Shown: piece after piece, positions 44,185-55,500 of the stretch
How positions within the stretch are numbered: the stretch's first letter is position 1
Layout of the letters: the number at the start of each line of letters is the position of its first letter
NCBI GenBank assembly: GCA_012656075.1
Contig: JAAKBF010000001.1
Span: 248,001-312,000, forward strand
Direction of reading: 5' to 3'
DNA: 64,000 bases
Source of the DNA: Phytophthora hibernalis
Taxonomy: Eukaryota; Oomycota; Peronosporomycetes; Peronosporales; Peronosporaceae
Translations under genes and position numbers: made by a program
Notes under the pieces: generated by a model
What the model was told of the DNA's origin: nothing
What the model saw: only the letters and a program-made list of their open reading frames with translations
Databases searched by the model: none

Positions 44185-44604
44185 TAAACTCGACTATGCT
44201 GTGCTTAGGTAAGACTCACGTCTCAAAACGCAGTTTTCTTTCAACGGGGACTTTGTTACACTGGCAAGTTTGAGTCTTGGCCACGATATCGGCTATACGA
44301 AATAAGGTGATACGAATTAATTCACATCATTTGCATCATCTATGAGGCTGCTCGCTCAAGAACACGATTAAAATATCCTCCATCACTAAACCCCAACCTT
44401 TCTTTCTGTTTTCATGGCTCGATCCAGCACCAAGCGGGGTAAACATGGAGGTCAAACCATCAGTGGGCACCTATATGCCGCGATAAACAAAAGTTGTTAT
44501 CCTCGAACTGAATTATCCGAATGCTGCTCGCGTCGTGACGAATTTATCAGCATTCTTGATGGCAACTAATTTACACGAATTCGTCAACGATACTACCTAA
44601 TTTC

Positions 44605-44750
44605 TGCCGAGCTCTACGTGCATCGTGTTGGCGAGACGCATCAGTTCGCCCAATTTCAAGCAATATGGTACAGAACGTATCGTAGGTAGTTGATTGACGA
44701 GGTTGAGTTGAAACATCCCTCGACACAGTTGTATGCTCAAACTTACGGTT
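44605..44750 (+). pseudogene. MATE transporter relic A
   Basis: CTCTACGTGCATCGTGTTGG matches the TCIILAGH-IESP exon-2 stretch of the MATE genes (read as TCIVLARRISSP). About 90 bases on, CCTCGACACAGTTGTATGCT matches ALDTLCSQAYG with one indel. It is opposite in orientation to the intact gene that follows. Confidence 0.6.
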
Positions 44751-45097
44751 CTCTGGTCACCACTTAGTACTCAACAGATACCTTTCCCTGTTCTGTGTTG
44801 TTTGTTTGTTACATACTTCACGCGTCATAGGCAAAAAGTATTTTATGGATACTGCCTACTACGCTGGGCGAATTCACTAGCGCGCTTGCTATTGGTTTAA
44901 TGTTCGTGTCGGCATCACTTAGCTGTTCGTGGGAAATACTTTCACAGGAATCATAAGTGAATAACGGGTACAGGATTAAGGAATTAAGACCTTGATCTTT
45001 TTAAGTGTACTCAATTGCTCTTGAATATTTTTTTCCAGCTGAAAAGTGCCATGGCATGTCGCTCTTGAAGCTGCAAATTCCAACCTACTTCGATGTA

Positions 45098-46719
45098 TCA
45101 CGCTCTTGTGCGCTTCTGTGCGTCATCTGCAAGTTCCTCCCACGTCCAGTGCTCAAACAGCAAATAATACAGACATGAAGCTGACACGAGGACGCCAAGA
45201 CCAAAGCCAACCCAGAGACCTTCGACGTCAAGAGCGAAATGAAAGCCCAACGCTGCAGCAAACGGAGTGCCAAAGACGTAGTAGGCCACTCCATTGATAG
45301 TTGCGCCAACTGTTTGCTTGCCGGCGCCTCGGAACACGCCCTGCAGCACCGTATTTTGGCCGTCAAGGATTTCAAATGGTGCCCAAATGGCCAGTGCACT
45401 TGCAGCCCGTGTAATGCTTTCTTGATCGTTAAGCAAAAGACTCGGCAGACTCCAGCGCGCCGCGTATAGGAACGCAATAAATGCCAGCGAGATCATGAGT
45501 GTCAACGTCAGCGCCACAGAACAAGAAGCCTTGGCCTGTTTGGGGAGATTCGCGCCAAGACAATTGCCGACGCGGATGTTCGCAGCAACTGCCAGTCCTG
45601 CGAAGACCATGTAAATGATGCTGTTGATGTTCACGAGGACCGAGTTAGCACTCATAGCGACCACAGGGTTCGGAAGCACGCCTGCCATCAGCGTCAATAG
45701 CTCGAACGCGACCCATTCTAATGTCATCATCAGACAACCAGGGATACCAAGACGCAAAAAGAGACCAACGTGTGCCAACGCTTCCTTGAAATTCCAGCCA
45801 CTCCACCATTGACTCAAGTGGTGCGGATGATAATGGAAGTACGGGATCAGCAACAGCAGCAACGTGATATTCCCCAAAGACCTCGATAAAGCGATGCCCT
45901 CAAAGGCCATGGGCGTGTGGTAAGCAAGCACGTAGCCCGTCACGATGTTGACAACATTTCCAATCGTAGCAATCGTCACAAGTGGCTTCATGATGTTCTG
46001 GGCTTGCAACACTTTCCTCACAAGTTCGTAGAGCACCACAAACGGCATTCCCAGCAACATCCAACGTGAAAAACTCTGTGCGAGCCTGGACACCTCTGCG
46101 TCCTGCCCCACGAGTAGCATCAGCCGCTCCGTGTACCAGTTGAGTAGGAAAATCGGTCCGAACACAGCAGCCAGAACCATTACGCCGGCTTGGAAGTAGA
46201 CGCCAATTTTATCGTAACGTCGAGCGCCATACGCTTGAGAACACAACGTGTCCAACGCCGACGAGAGCCCAAAGCACACGGAATAGTTTGTCACGTTCAT
46301 AAACTACAACACAAGTCAATAAACTCCATGAACCATTCCTAGATAATTAAATGTATCCTACCATGGTCGAAAGCGTGGCGGCATCCACATACTGTTGAGT
46401 GTATGGCGAGTCCATGTGACCTGCCAGGATAATGCACGTGAGACCTGGTAGGAATTCAAGTGCCGTCGTCCCCACCTGAGTAGAATTTTGAATTGAGTTA
46501 GTATTCAAGTACTGAAGTACTATTGTGCCTTGTCACGCGTTGCATCCTCACGACGGGGTAGACAAGTGTCAGCAGCGTCTGAAGTTCTTGAGAGGTATCA
46601 GGCTCCGGTTCAAGAGGTTCCAGCTCGTGACAGTCGGCGATGGTCACGAGCGCTTCATGTGGTAGCAACGGTTGAATCTCGTTCGGAGTCACGGATTCAA
46701 CTGTCAGGGGCGCCACCAT
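45098..46719 (-). CDS. MATE-family efflux transporter 2, intact, 3 exons
   Basis: The best MATE model here, about 495 residues. Exon 1 is 46552-46719 (MVAPLTVESVTP to LVYPV). Introns are 46476-46551 (GTGAGG...CAG) and 46304-46361 (GTAGGA...TAG). Exon 2 is 46362-46475 and exon 3 is 45098-46303. The frame is open throughout. Family blocks: PGLTCIILAGHMDSP, SALDTLCSQAYGARRYDK, GQDAEVSRLAQSFSRW, RKVLQAQNIMKP, GIPGCLMMTLEW, RVGNCLGAN, GQNTVLQGVFRGAGKQ. Two MATE repeats of six helices each are expected. It should export organic cations or metabolites from the plasma membrane or a vacuole; the substrate is unknown. Confidence 0.88.
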
Positions 46720-46972
46720 CCCGGCAGAATCCGTTGTGACCGTCCATCCGAGCCTCCATAATCATAACGGTCGACGTGATGAGGGATAGGCACATGGTCT
46801 CGGATAACTTCACTTCGGTTGGAGAGGAGACGCCGCAGTCACTGAATCGGATCAGGTACATGTACCGAGGGTTCAATGATTTTTTGTGGTGGGCAAGCTT
46901 CAGTTAGTGTTGGTGAGGAATTCCTCGTGTCATTCAATGAACTTCTAGTGAAACCATTCTGTGAAAAACAAG
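46720..46972. other. 5' flank of MATE 2 and tRNA upstream region
   Basis: No other feature seen. Confidence 0.4.
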
Positions 46973-47050
46973 GACACGTTGGCCGAGTGGTCTAAGGCGC
47001 TGGTTTTAGGCACCAGTCTTCGGGCGTGGGTTCGAATCCCACACGTGTCA
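46973..47050 (+). tRNA. tRNA-Leu (anticodon TAG)
   Basis: A 7-bp acceptor stem GACACGT/ACGTGTC with discriminator A. The A box TGGCCGAGTGG starts at 46980. The anticodon arm CTGGT-TTTAGGC-ACCAG gives anticodon TAG, reading CUA leucine codons. A short variable arm and T arm GTGGG-TTCGAAT-CCCAC (B box GGTTCGAATCC) follow, then a T run just downstream for Pol III termination. No intron and no encoded CCA, as expected for a nuclear tRNA. Confidence 0.93.
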
Positions 47051-48775
47051 TTCTTTTGGCGTTTGTGCAGGACAGGCCTGGAAGCACTGGTCCTGCACGA
47101 AATTGATAAGGCAGTACCGTACGATGTGCTACCGGTATAATAAGGCGTCACAATATTTTTGCGGAAAGACCACATTGTATTGTAGCAGGCCTTTACAGTG
47201 TGAAGGCGGTTGAAGGAGCACAAGAATCTTGACCCACAACTATTGTGTACTGGCGAGAAAAATGGTTCACGCAGCTCGGAGTTTGAGCGGCATGGCACCG
47301 ATCAAATTGCGACGGATAAAAGTTGCTGATCATGGATGCACGAAGCATTTTTGTCGATATCTCCCGCTTAAACGCACATATACAGCGGAGCTTTGCGTCA
47401 GAATGTAGCTTGGATACACACCCTTCAGAAAAACACGTTTCAGCCGCAGCGGAAGTCCTGGAAGAGAGCTGCATATTGTTCATCTTGGCACAGCAAGCGT
47501 TCTGACAAGCAAATTGGTACATAAAACGCTCGTAAAAAGGGAAAGTGAAGCATCTGGTGCCATCTGGGGGAACATAGCCTCGATATTTCGTCGAATTACA
47601 TGGACTTCCGATTGTCGTTTAAGTGTAGCGCAGCGATGCCTTTTAGCCATAGACTTTAAATGAGATTACTTAAAAGAGAAAAGACAGAGCTTTCAAGAAA
47701 AAAGCTTCGTGCAATCTGATAATTGGGTACAGAGTTATGGGCCGCCAAAAGTTGGTGGTGCATTTCATCTCGCCAGTACAATACATGTAGGTCTAACACG
47801 GTGTTCGTGAAGTAAAGCCGCTCAACCTTTGGCTGTGAACTGCTGGTTGAAATGCAAACAGAATCCTTCACTAAAATCTAACGAACACCTCGCGTACTAG
47901 TACCGGTATTTATAATTCCAAACCAAGACAGCAGCACACAACCAACTCGCAAAGGATACAAGTAGTACTTAGAAGCAGGGCTGCCGATTACATGTATTGC
48001 ATTGTTATCTATTGCAAGAACAGACGAAATAGATTATTCTGAGATAGGAACGAAAGTTGCTACACAGCCCAAACAGGATTAATTCCGTGGTCCGGTACAC
48101 ACGAGTATGTGTCGGTGCCGATCTGCCTCCCCAGGAGGCTTTTTTGTGGTCCGGTATACACCGGTACACACCGGTATGTGTCGGTGCCAATCTGCGCCGC
48201 TCTTGTACGTGCCCATGAAGGCCTTGGCGAGGCGCGCGGCGTGCAGGTTCAGCGAGCCCTTGTTACCTCAGCCTTCGCGGAGCCCTCGTTGATGCTGCAG
48301 GAAAATAGAGGGCAATAAATTATTGCAATTCCAGCGACAGAAAATAGATTATTGGTGCGCTGGAATCGTACCCAATTTGATAGCTCTACCTTGTCCACAG
48401 TGCTCATTGGCCCGCATTTTTGCTTAAGAACAGAAGAATCTCCATCAGGAACGTTTACGGCGACTGTTGCTGCTGTCCGGCAAACAGGCCAAACAACCCA
48501 AGAAGATGCCCCTGGCAATAAATAATCGATAACGTTACTTTACTTTTAGCTCGCCACAATCAATTATTGGTACACATCTATTGCAATAATTGCCACACCA
48601 ATTTATTTTTCGGCAGAAGTAGATGGACAGAGGTCACTTTTAGGGCGTTTTGAATCCAAGGAGGCAAGGAGTTGGGATGTATCGCAACGCTACTTTAGTG
48701 CGATTGAGTTTGTGTATTTGTGCGAGCACGCTGATTATAAGTCTATCTGCAGCATGATCACTCGGTTGAGTTTGA
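47051..48775. other. Intergenic region with a diverged direct repeat
   Basis: GTGGTCCGGTA, then TATGTGTCGGTGCC and ATCTGC, occur at 48087-48126 and again at 48146-48195. The second copy has an extra ACCGGT unit. Around 48310-48595, inverted-looking blocks with AATAATTGATTGTGG/CCAATAATCTATT words suggest an old element. Short open frames here have no domain. Confidence 0.45.
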
Positions 48776-50442
48776 TTATTCGGCCGTTCGCTTTTGTGCT
48801 TCGTCGGCAAGCTCCACCCACGTCCAGCGTTCGAACAGCATGTAGAACTGCAAAGAAGCTGCCACGAAGATACCGAAGCCGAAGCCCAGCCACAACCCCT
48901 CAACTCCCAAAACGAAGTGGAACCCCAGTAGCGCAGCAACAGGAATGCCAAAAATGTAGTACGCCACCGCATTCACCGTCGCAGCCACCTTCTGCTTACC
49001 TACACCGCGGAAAATGCCCTGCACCACAGCGTTCAGACCATCCAACACTTCCAACGGAGCCCAAACTGCCAGCACACTAGCTGCGCGTGCGATACCTTGA
49101 GCATCATTAAGGAACAACATGGGAATTACGCCACGCAGTGTGTACAGCGTGACGGAAAATGTCGACGAGATAACCAGCGTCAGACACAGCGCAACGGTGC
49201 ACGCCAGCTTGGCCTGCTTGGGTGCGTTGGCTCCGAGACAGTTGCCAACGCGGATGTTAGAGGCCACAGCGAGACCGGCGAAAATCATGTAAATGATGTT
49301 GTTGATGTTGACAAGCACCGCATGAGCGCTAACAGCCACGACAGCGTTCGGGAGCACCCCGCCATCAACGTAAGCAGTTCAAAAGCCCACCATTCCATAG
49401 TCATCATACAGGCCCCAGGTATCCCTAATCGGAGAAACAAACCGACCTGATCGAATGCCTGCTTCATGTTCCATCCACGCCACCACTGGCTGAGGTGGTG
49501 CGGGTGGTAGTAGAAGTACGGGATCAACAGCAACGGCAACACCATGTTGCCCAGAGATCTCGACAACGCGACGCCCTCAAAGCCCATGGACGTGTGGTAG
49601 GTCAAAATGTAGCCCGACACAATATTCACGACGTTGCCGAAAGCCGCGATCGCCACGAGCGGCTTCATAATATTTTGAGCCTGCAACACCTTGCGCACCA
49701 GCTCGTACAGGAACACGAACGGCACACCAGGAAGCATCCAACGAGAGAAGCTCTGCGCTAGCCTGGACACCTCTGGATCTTGTCCCATGTACAGCAAGAA
49801 GCTCTCCGAGTACCAGTTCAGCAGGAAAATCGGACCAAGACAAGCACCGATAATCTGCAGACCCGCCTGGAAGTAGAGTCCAATCTTACCAAACCGCTTT
49901 GCACCGTACGCTTGTGAGCATAGCGTGTCAAGTGCGGACGTCAGTCCAAACCCAATGGAGTACGCTGTAATGTTCATGAACTGTAGGAAAACAACAACTA
50001 CATTAGTAAACTTTCTATAAAACAATAGTAAAATCTGCACCATACCATTGTGGAGAGTGTGGCAGCGTCCACATATTGCTGTGTGTGTGGAGATTCAATG
50101 TGTCCTGCTAGGATAATACACGTGAACCCTGGCAAAAACTCAAGTGCCGACGTCACAACCTACAGTAAATATCACGAAAGTCTCAATTAGCATAATATGC
50201 TCACAAGGTACCACAGTCATATTATTCGATACAGTATACTGTAGTAACAGGGTACGTACTACGGGGTACACGAGTTTGAGTAGAGTCTTGAGCTCTTGGG
50301 CGACTTGGGGCTCTGCTTCATCGGATAGTTCGACACTACCAGCGATGCCCACGATAGTGTCGGCCTTTCGCTTATAGTCCAAAAGGGGTTTCCGCTCTCC
50401 CGGATATTTCGTGAAGGTAGGGCTCCGAGGCTCGAACGCCAT
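48776..50442 (-). CDS. MATE-family efflux transporter 3, 3 exons, one frameshift
   Basis: Exon 1 is 50260-50442 (MAFEPRSPTFTKY to VYPV), intron 50160-50259, exon 2 50046-50159, intron 49981-50045, exon 3 48776-49980. Splice positions equal those of the other two MATE genes. Blocks seen: FTCIILAGHIESP, SALDTLCSQAYGAKRFGK, GQDPEVSRLAQSFSRW, GIPGACMMTMEWWAFELL, RVGNCLGAN, GIFRGVGKQK. One base is missing near 49363 (MAGCSRT in place of the family's MAG-LPNAVVA), in a G run. It ends at TAA 48776-48778. Otherwise complete, so likely a working gene with a sequence error. Confidence 0.82.
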
Positions 50443-50651
50443 GGTAAAGTCGACTCGGTCCTTGACGCTAAGCTGTACCAGTGCCGAAATGCCAAAATGA
50501 CAATGCGGGCGGACCAGTCAGTGCAAAGTGTCGTTACATCGACGGTTGAATGCAAAAACAACACAACGGACGAAGAGAGTGAAGGTACATTCGCACTTAG
50601 TGATCTTGTGGATTGGCCAAGGAATGAACAGCGATTCTTAGTAAGAATCTC

Positions 50652-50747
50652 CGGCGAATACTATTCATACATGAAGCAACACTGCGTTCAAGGTTTAGAG
50701 ACCAGCGATGGCTCGCAGTATTGCTACATGTACAGTAGTATTCGCCG
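50652..50747. repeat. Imperfect 30-bp inverted repeat
   Basis: CGGCGAATACTATTCATACA at 50652 pairs with the complement of TGTACAGTAGTATTCGCCG ending at 50747. It lies in the intergenic DNA between MATE 3 and effector 10. Confidence 0.7.
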
Positions 50748-50931
50748 AGAAATGACTGTGCCTGTATTGGCGTTAGAAATACACAACGAAATACTTTGCC
50801 TGAAGCCCACATTGCTGCGCTGAGGTACTGAAGGTTAAAAGGGTCACAATGGAGCAAGCGTACAGCACGGAACGATGATGCAAACCCATTGAGTGCGATT
50901 ATCACAAGGACGTATTCTTGTTTCTGCCCGC

Positions 50932-51648
50932 TCAAGCAATTCCCTGCTGCCGCTTAGCAAACGTTTGGAACGCTTGAACAATTTCCTCGTCTCGGTGCGC
51001 AAGCTCTGCAGTCCACGGCTTAGTAGCCCCGTTCCGTAGCAATTTCCTGATGCCGATTGCATCTTGACCAGCGTTATACCACTTGGAAAATTGCGCATTC
51101 TGCAGTTGCTTCGCGAGGTTTCCCACACTTGGGGCGACCTTAGCTGAATGGATCCACCTGGCCACATCTGCCGACTTGTAATGGCTCGTCAAAGTGGTGA
51201 GCATTGAGGCCATAGACGCTTCCGTGTTACCCTTGTTGAGCTTGAGGACATACGCAGCCCAATCTCTTAGCTGCTTGCTGCCGAAGATAAAACTGTTCTT
51301 TGAATCAAGCTGAAGCACCTTGAAGAATCGGTCTGCGAATTTGGACTCGAGGTTGGTGCTCTTGAAGGTCGACTTGGTCAGACTCGAGAGCTTCTTGGTA
51401 GCAGAGGCAGGTAACGAAAAAGCCCTGTCTTCATCATCGTCGTCGTCTTCCTCGTCTTCGTCCTCCTCCGTCGTGGTCTTTGCTCTCAAGAGTCTCTTGG
51501 TAACAACGTTGAGTTGCTGAGTAGAGAGTGAGTGACCTGCAGTCGCGGAGCTGAGCGTAGACGTTGTCGATGACGTGGTCGCCAAGGAAGCATCGATAGT
51601 CGACAATAGTGCCGTAGCAGCTAGAAGCAAAATGTATTGCAGCTTCAT
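50932..51648 (-). CDS. RxLR secreted effector 10 (RLLR, acidic variant), intact
   Basis: A complete 238-residue protein from ATG 51646-51648. Signal peptide MKLQYILLLAATALLSTIDA, a Ser/Thr-rich stretch, the canonical RLLRAKT near residue 52, then a 15-residue run of Asp and Glu ending DEDRAF in the place of DEER. The acidic run comes from a GAC/GAT/GAG repeat at about 51425-51470. The C-terminal domain keeps the family pattern (LRDWAAYVLKLNKGN, LTSHYKSADVARWIHSAK, QFSKWYNAGQDAIGIRKLL). It is the most diverged intact member. The neighbour is MATE 3 on the same strand. Confidence 0.85.
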   Translation of the reverse strand: MKLQYILLLAATALLSTIDASLATTSSTTSTLSSATAGHSLSTQQLNVVTKRLLRAKTTTEEDEDEEDDDDDEDRAFSLPASATKKLSSLTKSTFKSTNLESKFADRFFKVLQLDSKNSFIFGSKQLRDWAAYVLKLNKGNTEASMASMLTTLTSHYKSADVARWIHSAKVAPSVGNLAKQLQNAQFSKWYNAGQDAIGIRKLLRNGATKPWTAELAHRDEEIVQAFQTFAKRQQGIA

Positions 51649-51680
51649 GGTGAACTTGGACTCGGTCTTGCCTCTTGAGA

Positions 51681-51696
51681 GTGAATTGCGAAGTGA
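51681..51696 (-). promoter_or_regulatory. Oomycete INR+FPR core promoter, effector 10
   Basis: On the minus strand TCACTTC-GC-AATTCAC; INR is a full match and FPR has one mismatch. It lies 33-48 bases before the ATG. Confidence 0.65.
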
Positions 51697-51829
51697 GAGA
51701 GTTTTGATCGAGGCCAGCGCCTACCATCACGAGGTTTTCTCCTCGCAAGGCATACGGTGCCTCCGTGATCTCAAATAGGATGGGGTTGATGTGGGGCCGT
51801 AAATGGTGAGTACTGGGGCTCATTATTAA

Positions 51830-52450
51830 TAACGATAGTTTATGTTATAACATATGGGAATATGATACCAGTGACTGTTGTGAATGTGACGGACGTTCCT
51901 GTCGCTGTTAAATCCGATCCCTCATTGATCACTTTCAGAGGGATTAAATATGGTCCTAGTCGATGATATCAGTGTACTGATATTTAGTTTTCCTTTATGG
52001 TCCGATATAAAGGGGTATATAAACAAAGAGATGCGCTCTTACATACTTGGACGATTTGGTAGTAATCGTGAACACCATGATTACATCCGCGAAGAAAGCT
52101 TGAGCTCCGACATACTACTCGGAGTACTGTACTAAATATTAATACATGTACATGATAATACCCACTATCTTCTGTCAGCGTTTCCGAGACCAGTACCAAC
52201 GCAACATGCAAAACCGTCGAATATCAGCCACGGACCATCGCGGCCCGATGCAATTTGGCAGGGTGCTACATGATGATGAAGCGGAGGTGAGTCGCTTCCG
52301 CTTCATCAGGTGAGTCGTCCTAAAAAACATGCTAAACTGGAGAACTTGTCAATTGTCTTCAGGTTAGAGTCGCTTTCGTGTATTGGTATTAATAGTTGTC
52401 TCAAAGGAAAACTGTACGTTCTGTCAACTTGGCAATAGCCAAAATCTCAC
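51830..52450. other. Intergenic
   Basis: AT-rich. A short tandem GATGAAGCGGA(G)GTGAGTCG-type repeat with its inverse lies near 52270-52315. No gene. Confidence 0.4.
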
Positions 52451-52454
52451 CCAT

Positions 52455-52580
52455 GCCACTCAGGAACTCCAGACGCTGCTGGCCCTCGTGTACACGTCCG
52501 TTGCAACAAGACACACAGGTACTAACTCAACCTTAACACAGGTGGGCTTGAATTTCTACCAGACCTCACGTCAGGGATCT
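52455..52580 (+). pseudogene. MATE transporter relic B
   Basis: CAGGAACTCCAGACGCTGCT encodes QELQTLLALVY, the conserved end of MATE exon 1 (QELQTLLTLVYPV). After an intron-like stretch ending ACACAG, GTGGGCTTGAATTTCTACCA matches the start of exon 2 in MATE 2. The fragment then stops. It is on the plus strand, opposite to MATE 3. Confidence 0.65.
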
Positions 52581-52599
52581 GAATCAAAAAATTCAGTAT

Positions 52600-54890
52600 C
52601 ACTAAATCAGTTTTTCTAAATATTATTGGGATTTTCAGAAACAATATAGTACGAAATTGGACCAATATTTACAATACAATTTACAAAAGTAAGTTCATAC
52701 AGTTTTCAAGTTGTCGATCAAACAGCTGAACATCAGCGTGTCAACCCACGAGTTTTTCGCAATACAAAGTACTTATACTGGGAGGACAGCTTTAGCTGGC
52801 TGAACAGCCTAACCAATTTTATTGGTGGGGTCCCCCAGGTTTAATTGGATGTCACCGATTGTGACTACAGTCACACAAAATATTTGTGTATCTTGTGAAT
52901 GGTGGTGTTCCGAATGTTGTTATATTGTGCTTTGCAACCAGTTTGTCCAGCTAGGACACAGTAATTTCACCCAGCAAATCATTTGACTTGGCAAATGTAT
53001 TGTTTTGACCTACCTTGCGTAGTGATAAGACATAAAAACCCTCTAATAATTTATGTATGACCAGCCGCGCTGCGCTTGGCTGGGCGCCGCTGCGGTTCGC
53101 TTCGCTCGCGATATAGAGATACAACCTCCGGCCTCACGTGTTGCCCTCACGCTTTCGTCTCCGGCGGGGGCCCTCTGCCCCTGCCTTCGCCGTGACGCTG
53201 CGGGAACGTGTAGTGTTAGGTTGGTGCTATGTCCAACCACGTCGCCCACCCCACTGTGTGTTATCCCAAGATTTTTGTGTGCCAGTACTATTTTCTGGTG
53301 CAGTTTTTTAGTGATCGTACTTAGCGCTAAATCGTAGAGGCTTTGAATGGGGTTTTCCGAAGCCGTGTTTCATGCACTACAAGGGCAGAAAATGGCACGT
53401 CTAGAAAGTGCCAAAGCAAACACAGGTCGTGTTAGGGCTGTTGGAACGCTTTCAGATCACACAGGCACATTATGCGGGAGTATGAAGCATGCACGAGTTA
53501 CAGCAATTCGTACTTGAATAGATTTATAGCTATCTCGTACAAGACAAGTCGTACGAATTACAATCGAAAGTGCCAAAAGACTGCAAAGCACAATACATGG
53601 TGCTGCTAGATGTGTTTGCAAACGCGTTTTCTCTTGTAAAGACAACAGCATGCAAATGCACCTGAAGCAAGAGCTGGTGGAATACCCGCGCTCCGATAAG
53701 GGTGCCTTCAACGAGATATTCTAGGAGAGCCTTCGCTTTCAACATTACTTATTTATCAGCGTAAGCCTACCGCTTTTCCCTACTGCCGGTAGGGGCACAC
53801 GAAAATGTAAAAATTCAATGAGGCGCGAACTTAATTTAAAAACGAATCTGTCCTCCCAGCCTAATGCTACGCCTCTAGTATGCTGTCGGCGAATTTTGAG
53901 CCAGAAGCGTGGGAGCGCGGAGTGAGGTAAACACACGTTTGCATCACGAAATCCGAATTTCACAAGCAGGGTGCACTCCGCAGCTAGAGTCAAACGGTTG
54001 GAAAAAGAAAAATGCAATATTCTGTACAATTTTAAATTATACTTAAATACGTAAAAGGCAATAATATTTTTTTCCGTCAGTATAATATCCGTAATATTGA
54101 TTTTATATTTTTTCCCAGGTCATACTTACAGTTAGGTCCGACATGTAACTCTAAATAATAATTTATTGCTTCAGATTTATTTTGGCAAAAGGCTCGATAA
54201 AAGTCTAATTATGACTTTACTCCAAAGTGGGGGTGCCAGCCTAAAAGGCAGGTGCTAAATGCCAAAACTCGATTTTAAAGAACAACCGTCTTGTTTACAG
54301 CTTGGAAACGCAGAAATGCAGTTCTGGGAGTGCAAAAGCGACACCGTTGGGCGCATTTCGGGCTTTTGCACAGTGGAGAAAATCGAAACTGAGTTGCACA
54401 AATTTTTTAGAGGTTTAAAATAGACGGCAAAATCAATGCGAAGGACAATACCGGTACATGTAGTCGTGCACCACATTCTACAGGATTTGAAAAATATTTT
54501 CAATTCTACCTTAAATCAAGAAACGAGCCCGGATTCTGATAGATACAAGGCGGTTATGTCGTGTATTTTACTTTGAAATTTGGCAAGTAGTTTTTTAGAT
54601 GCATCGTTTTCAAAACAAGGTATGGGAGGACTTCGAGCCATACATCGTAAATAGTCGTGACACGACTCATTAACGTGGGATGTGTATCACATGGACTCTC
54701 TGTATGCGAATAGGTTGGCATTATAACCTTTACGTGTAGCAAGGAGGTGTTGTACTACTTATCAAGGGTATAGTATATTGAAACTAACACATGTGCAGAT
54801 GTAGGGCGGATGTGGCCATCCGCCCGAACTGCGGGGGACGGGTCATTCTTGCTCTAGATATCCTCCTTTCCCTAACTTACTAGTATCATG
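52600..54890. other. AT-rich gene-poor DNA with a GC-rich patch
   Basis: Mostly AT-rich, with no gene. At about 53058-53260 an unusually GC-rich patch (GCGCTTGGCTGGGCGCCGCT) stands out. It contains two open frames but no domain. Confidence 0.4.
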
Positions 54891-54894
54891 TGTT

Positions 54895-55500
54895 GGTCTC
54901 AAGAACATGACCATAATGAGCCCATTCCGACGAACGCCCAACTACGCGCCGAGATAAATCAGCTGAACCAAGTCATGGCAGGACCCACGCGCGTGCCCAG
55001 CATTATATCCAAGTTCACTGGCAAGAGAGGGAGACGTGCACAAATGGTTGTCCCAGATTGAGAACGCCTGTCGTAACAACAGCATCGCGATTGAAGATGC
55101 AAACACGCGCCTACCAGGAATCGGCTTCGGGGCTTCAGGGTAGTTCCTGCATTGTTCTTCGACGACAAGAGTTGAGGAGCACCCGTGGTGGATTTTCGTA
55201 AGAATGTCTCCCAACACTTTGAAGCGTTGAATTACCCAGCCGTTCTACGCCAAAAGCTCCGGCGTCTCAAGCAGACGGTAGGCATCGAGACGTACAATGA
55301 CGGGTACTCAACCCTTATTTTGTGTCTAAAGCATGAACAAGTTCGACTTAGTCCTTAATTACGCAAACAATCTCCAGCCGCGAACTCGTAGCTATGTCTA
55401 GATTGAGAAACCGGAGATGCTGAGCGAGGCTATGGATTTCGCTGTCAAGTACGAAGTGACGCACGTCGTTGAAGAATCGCGTGACCCAGGTTTGTCCTGT
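54895..55500 (+). mobile_element. LTR-retrotransposon gag relic
   Basis: Broken plus-strand frames carry gag-like blocks typical of oomycete Ty3/Gypsy elements: GDVHKWLSQIENACRNNSIA, EDANTRLPGIGF, SMNKFDLVLNYANNLQPRTR and LSEAMDFAVKYEVTHV. Several stops intervene. No LTR was recognised. Confidence 0.6.

Noticed and set aside
48109..48318. Short open frames over the direct repeat
   Set aside because: Produced by the repeat itself; no domain.
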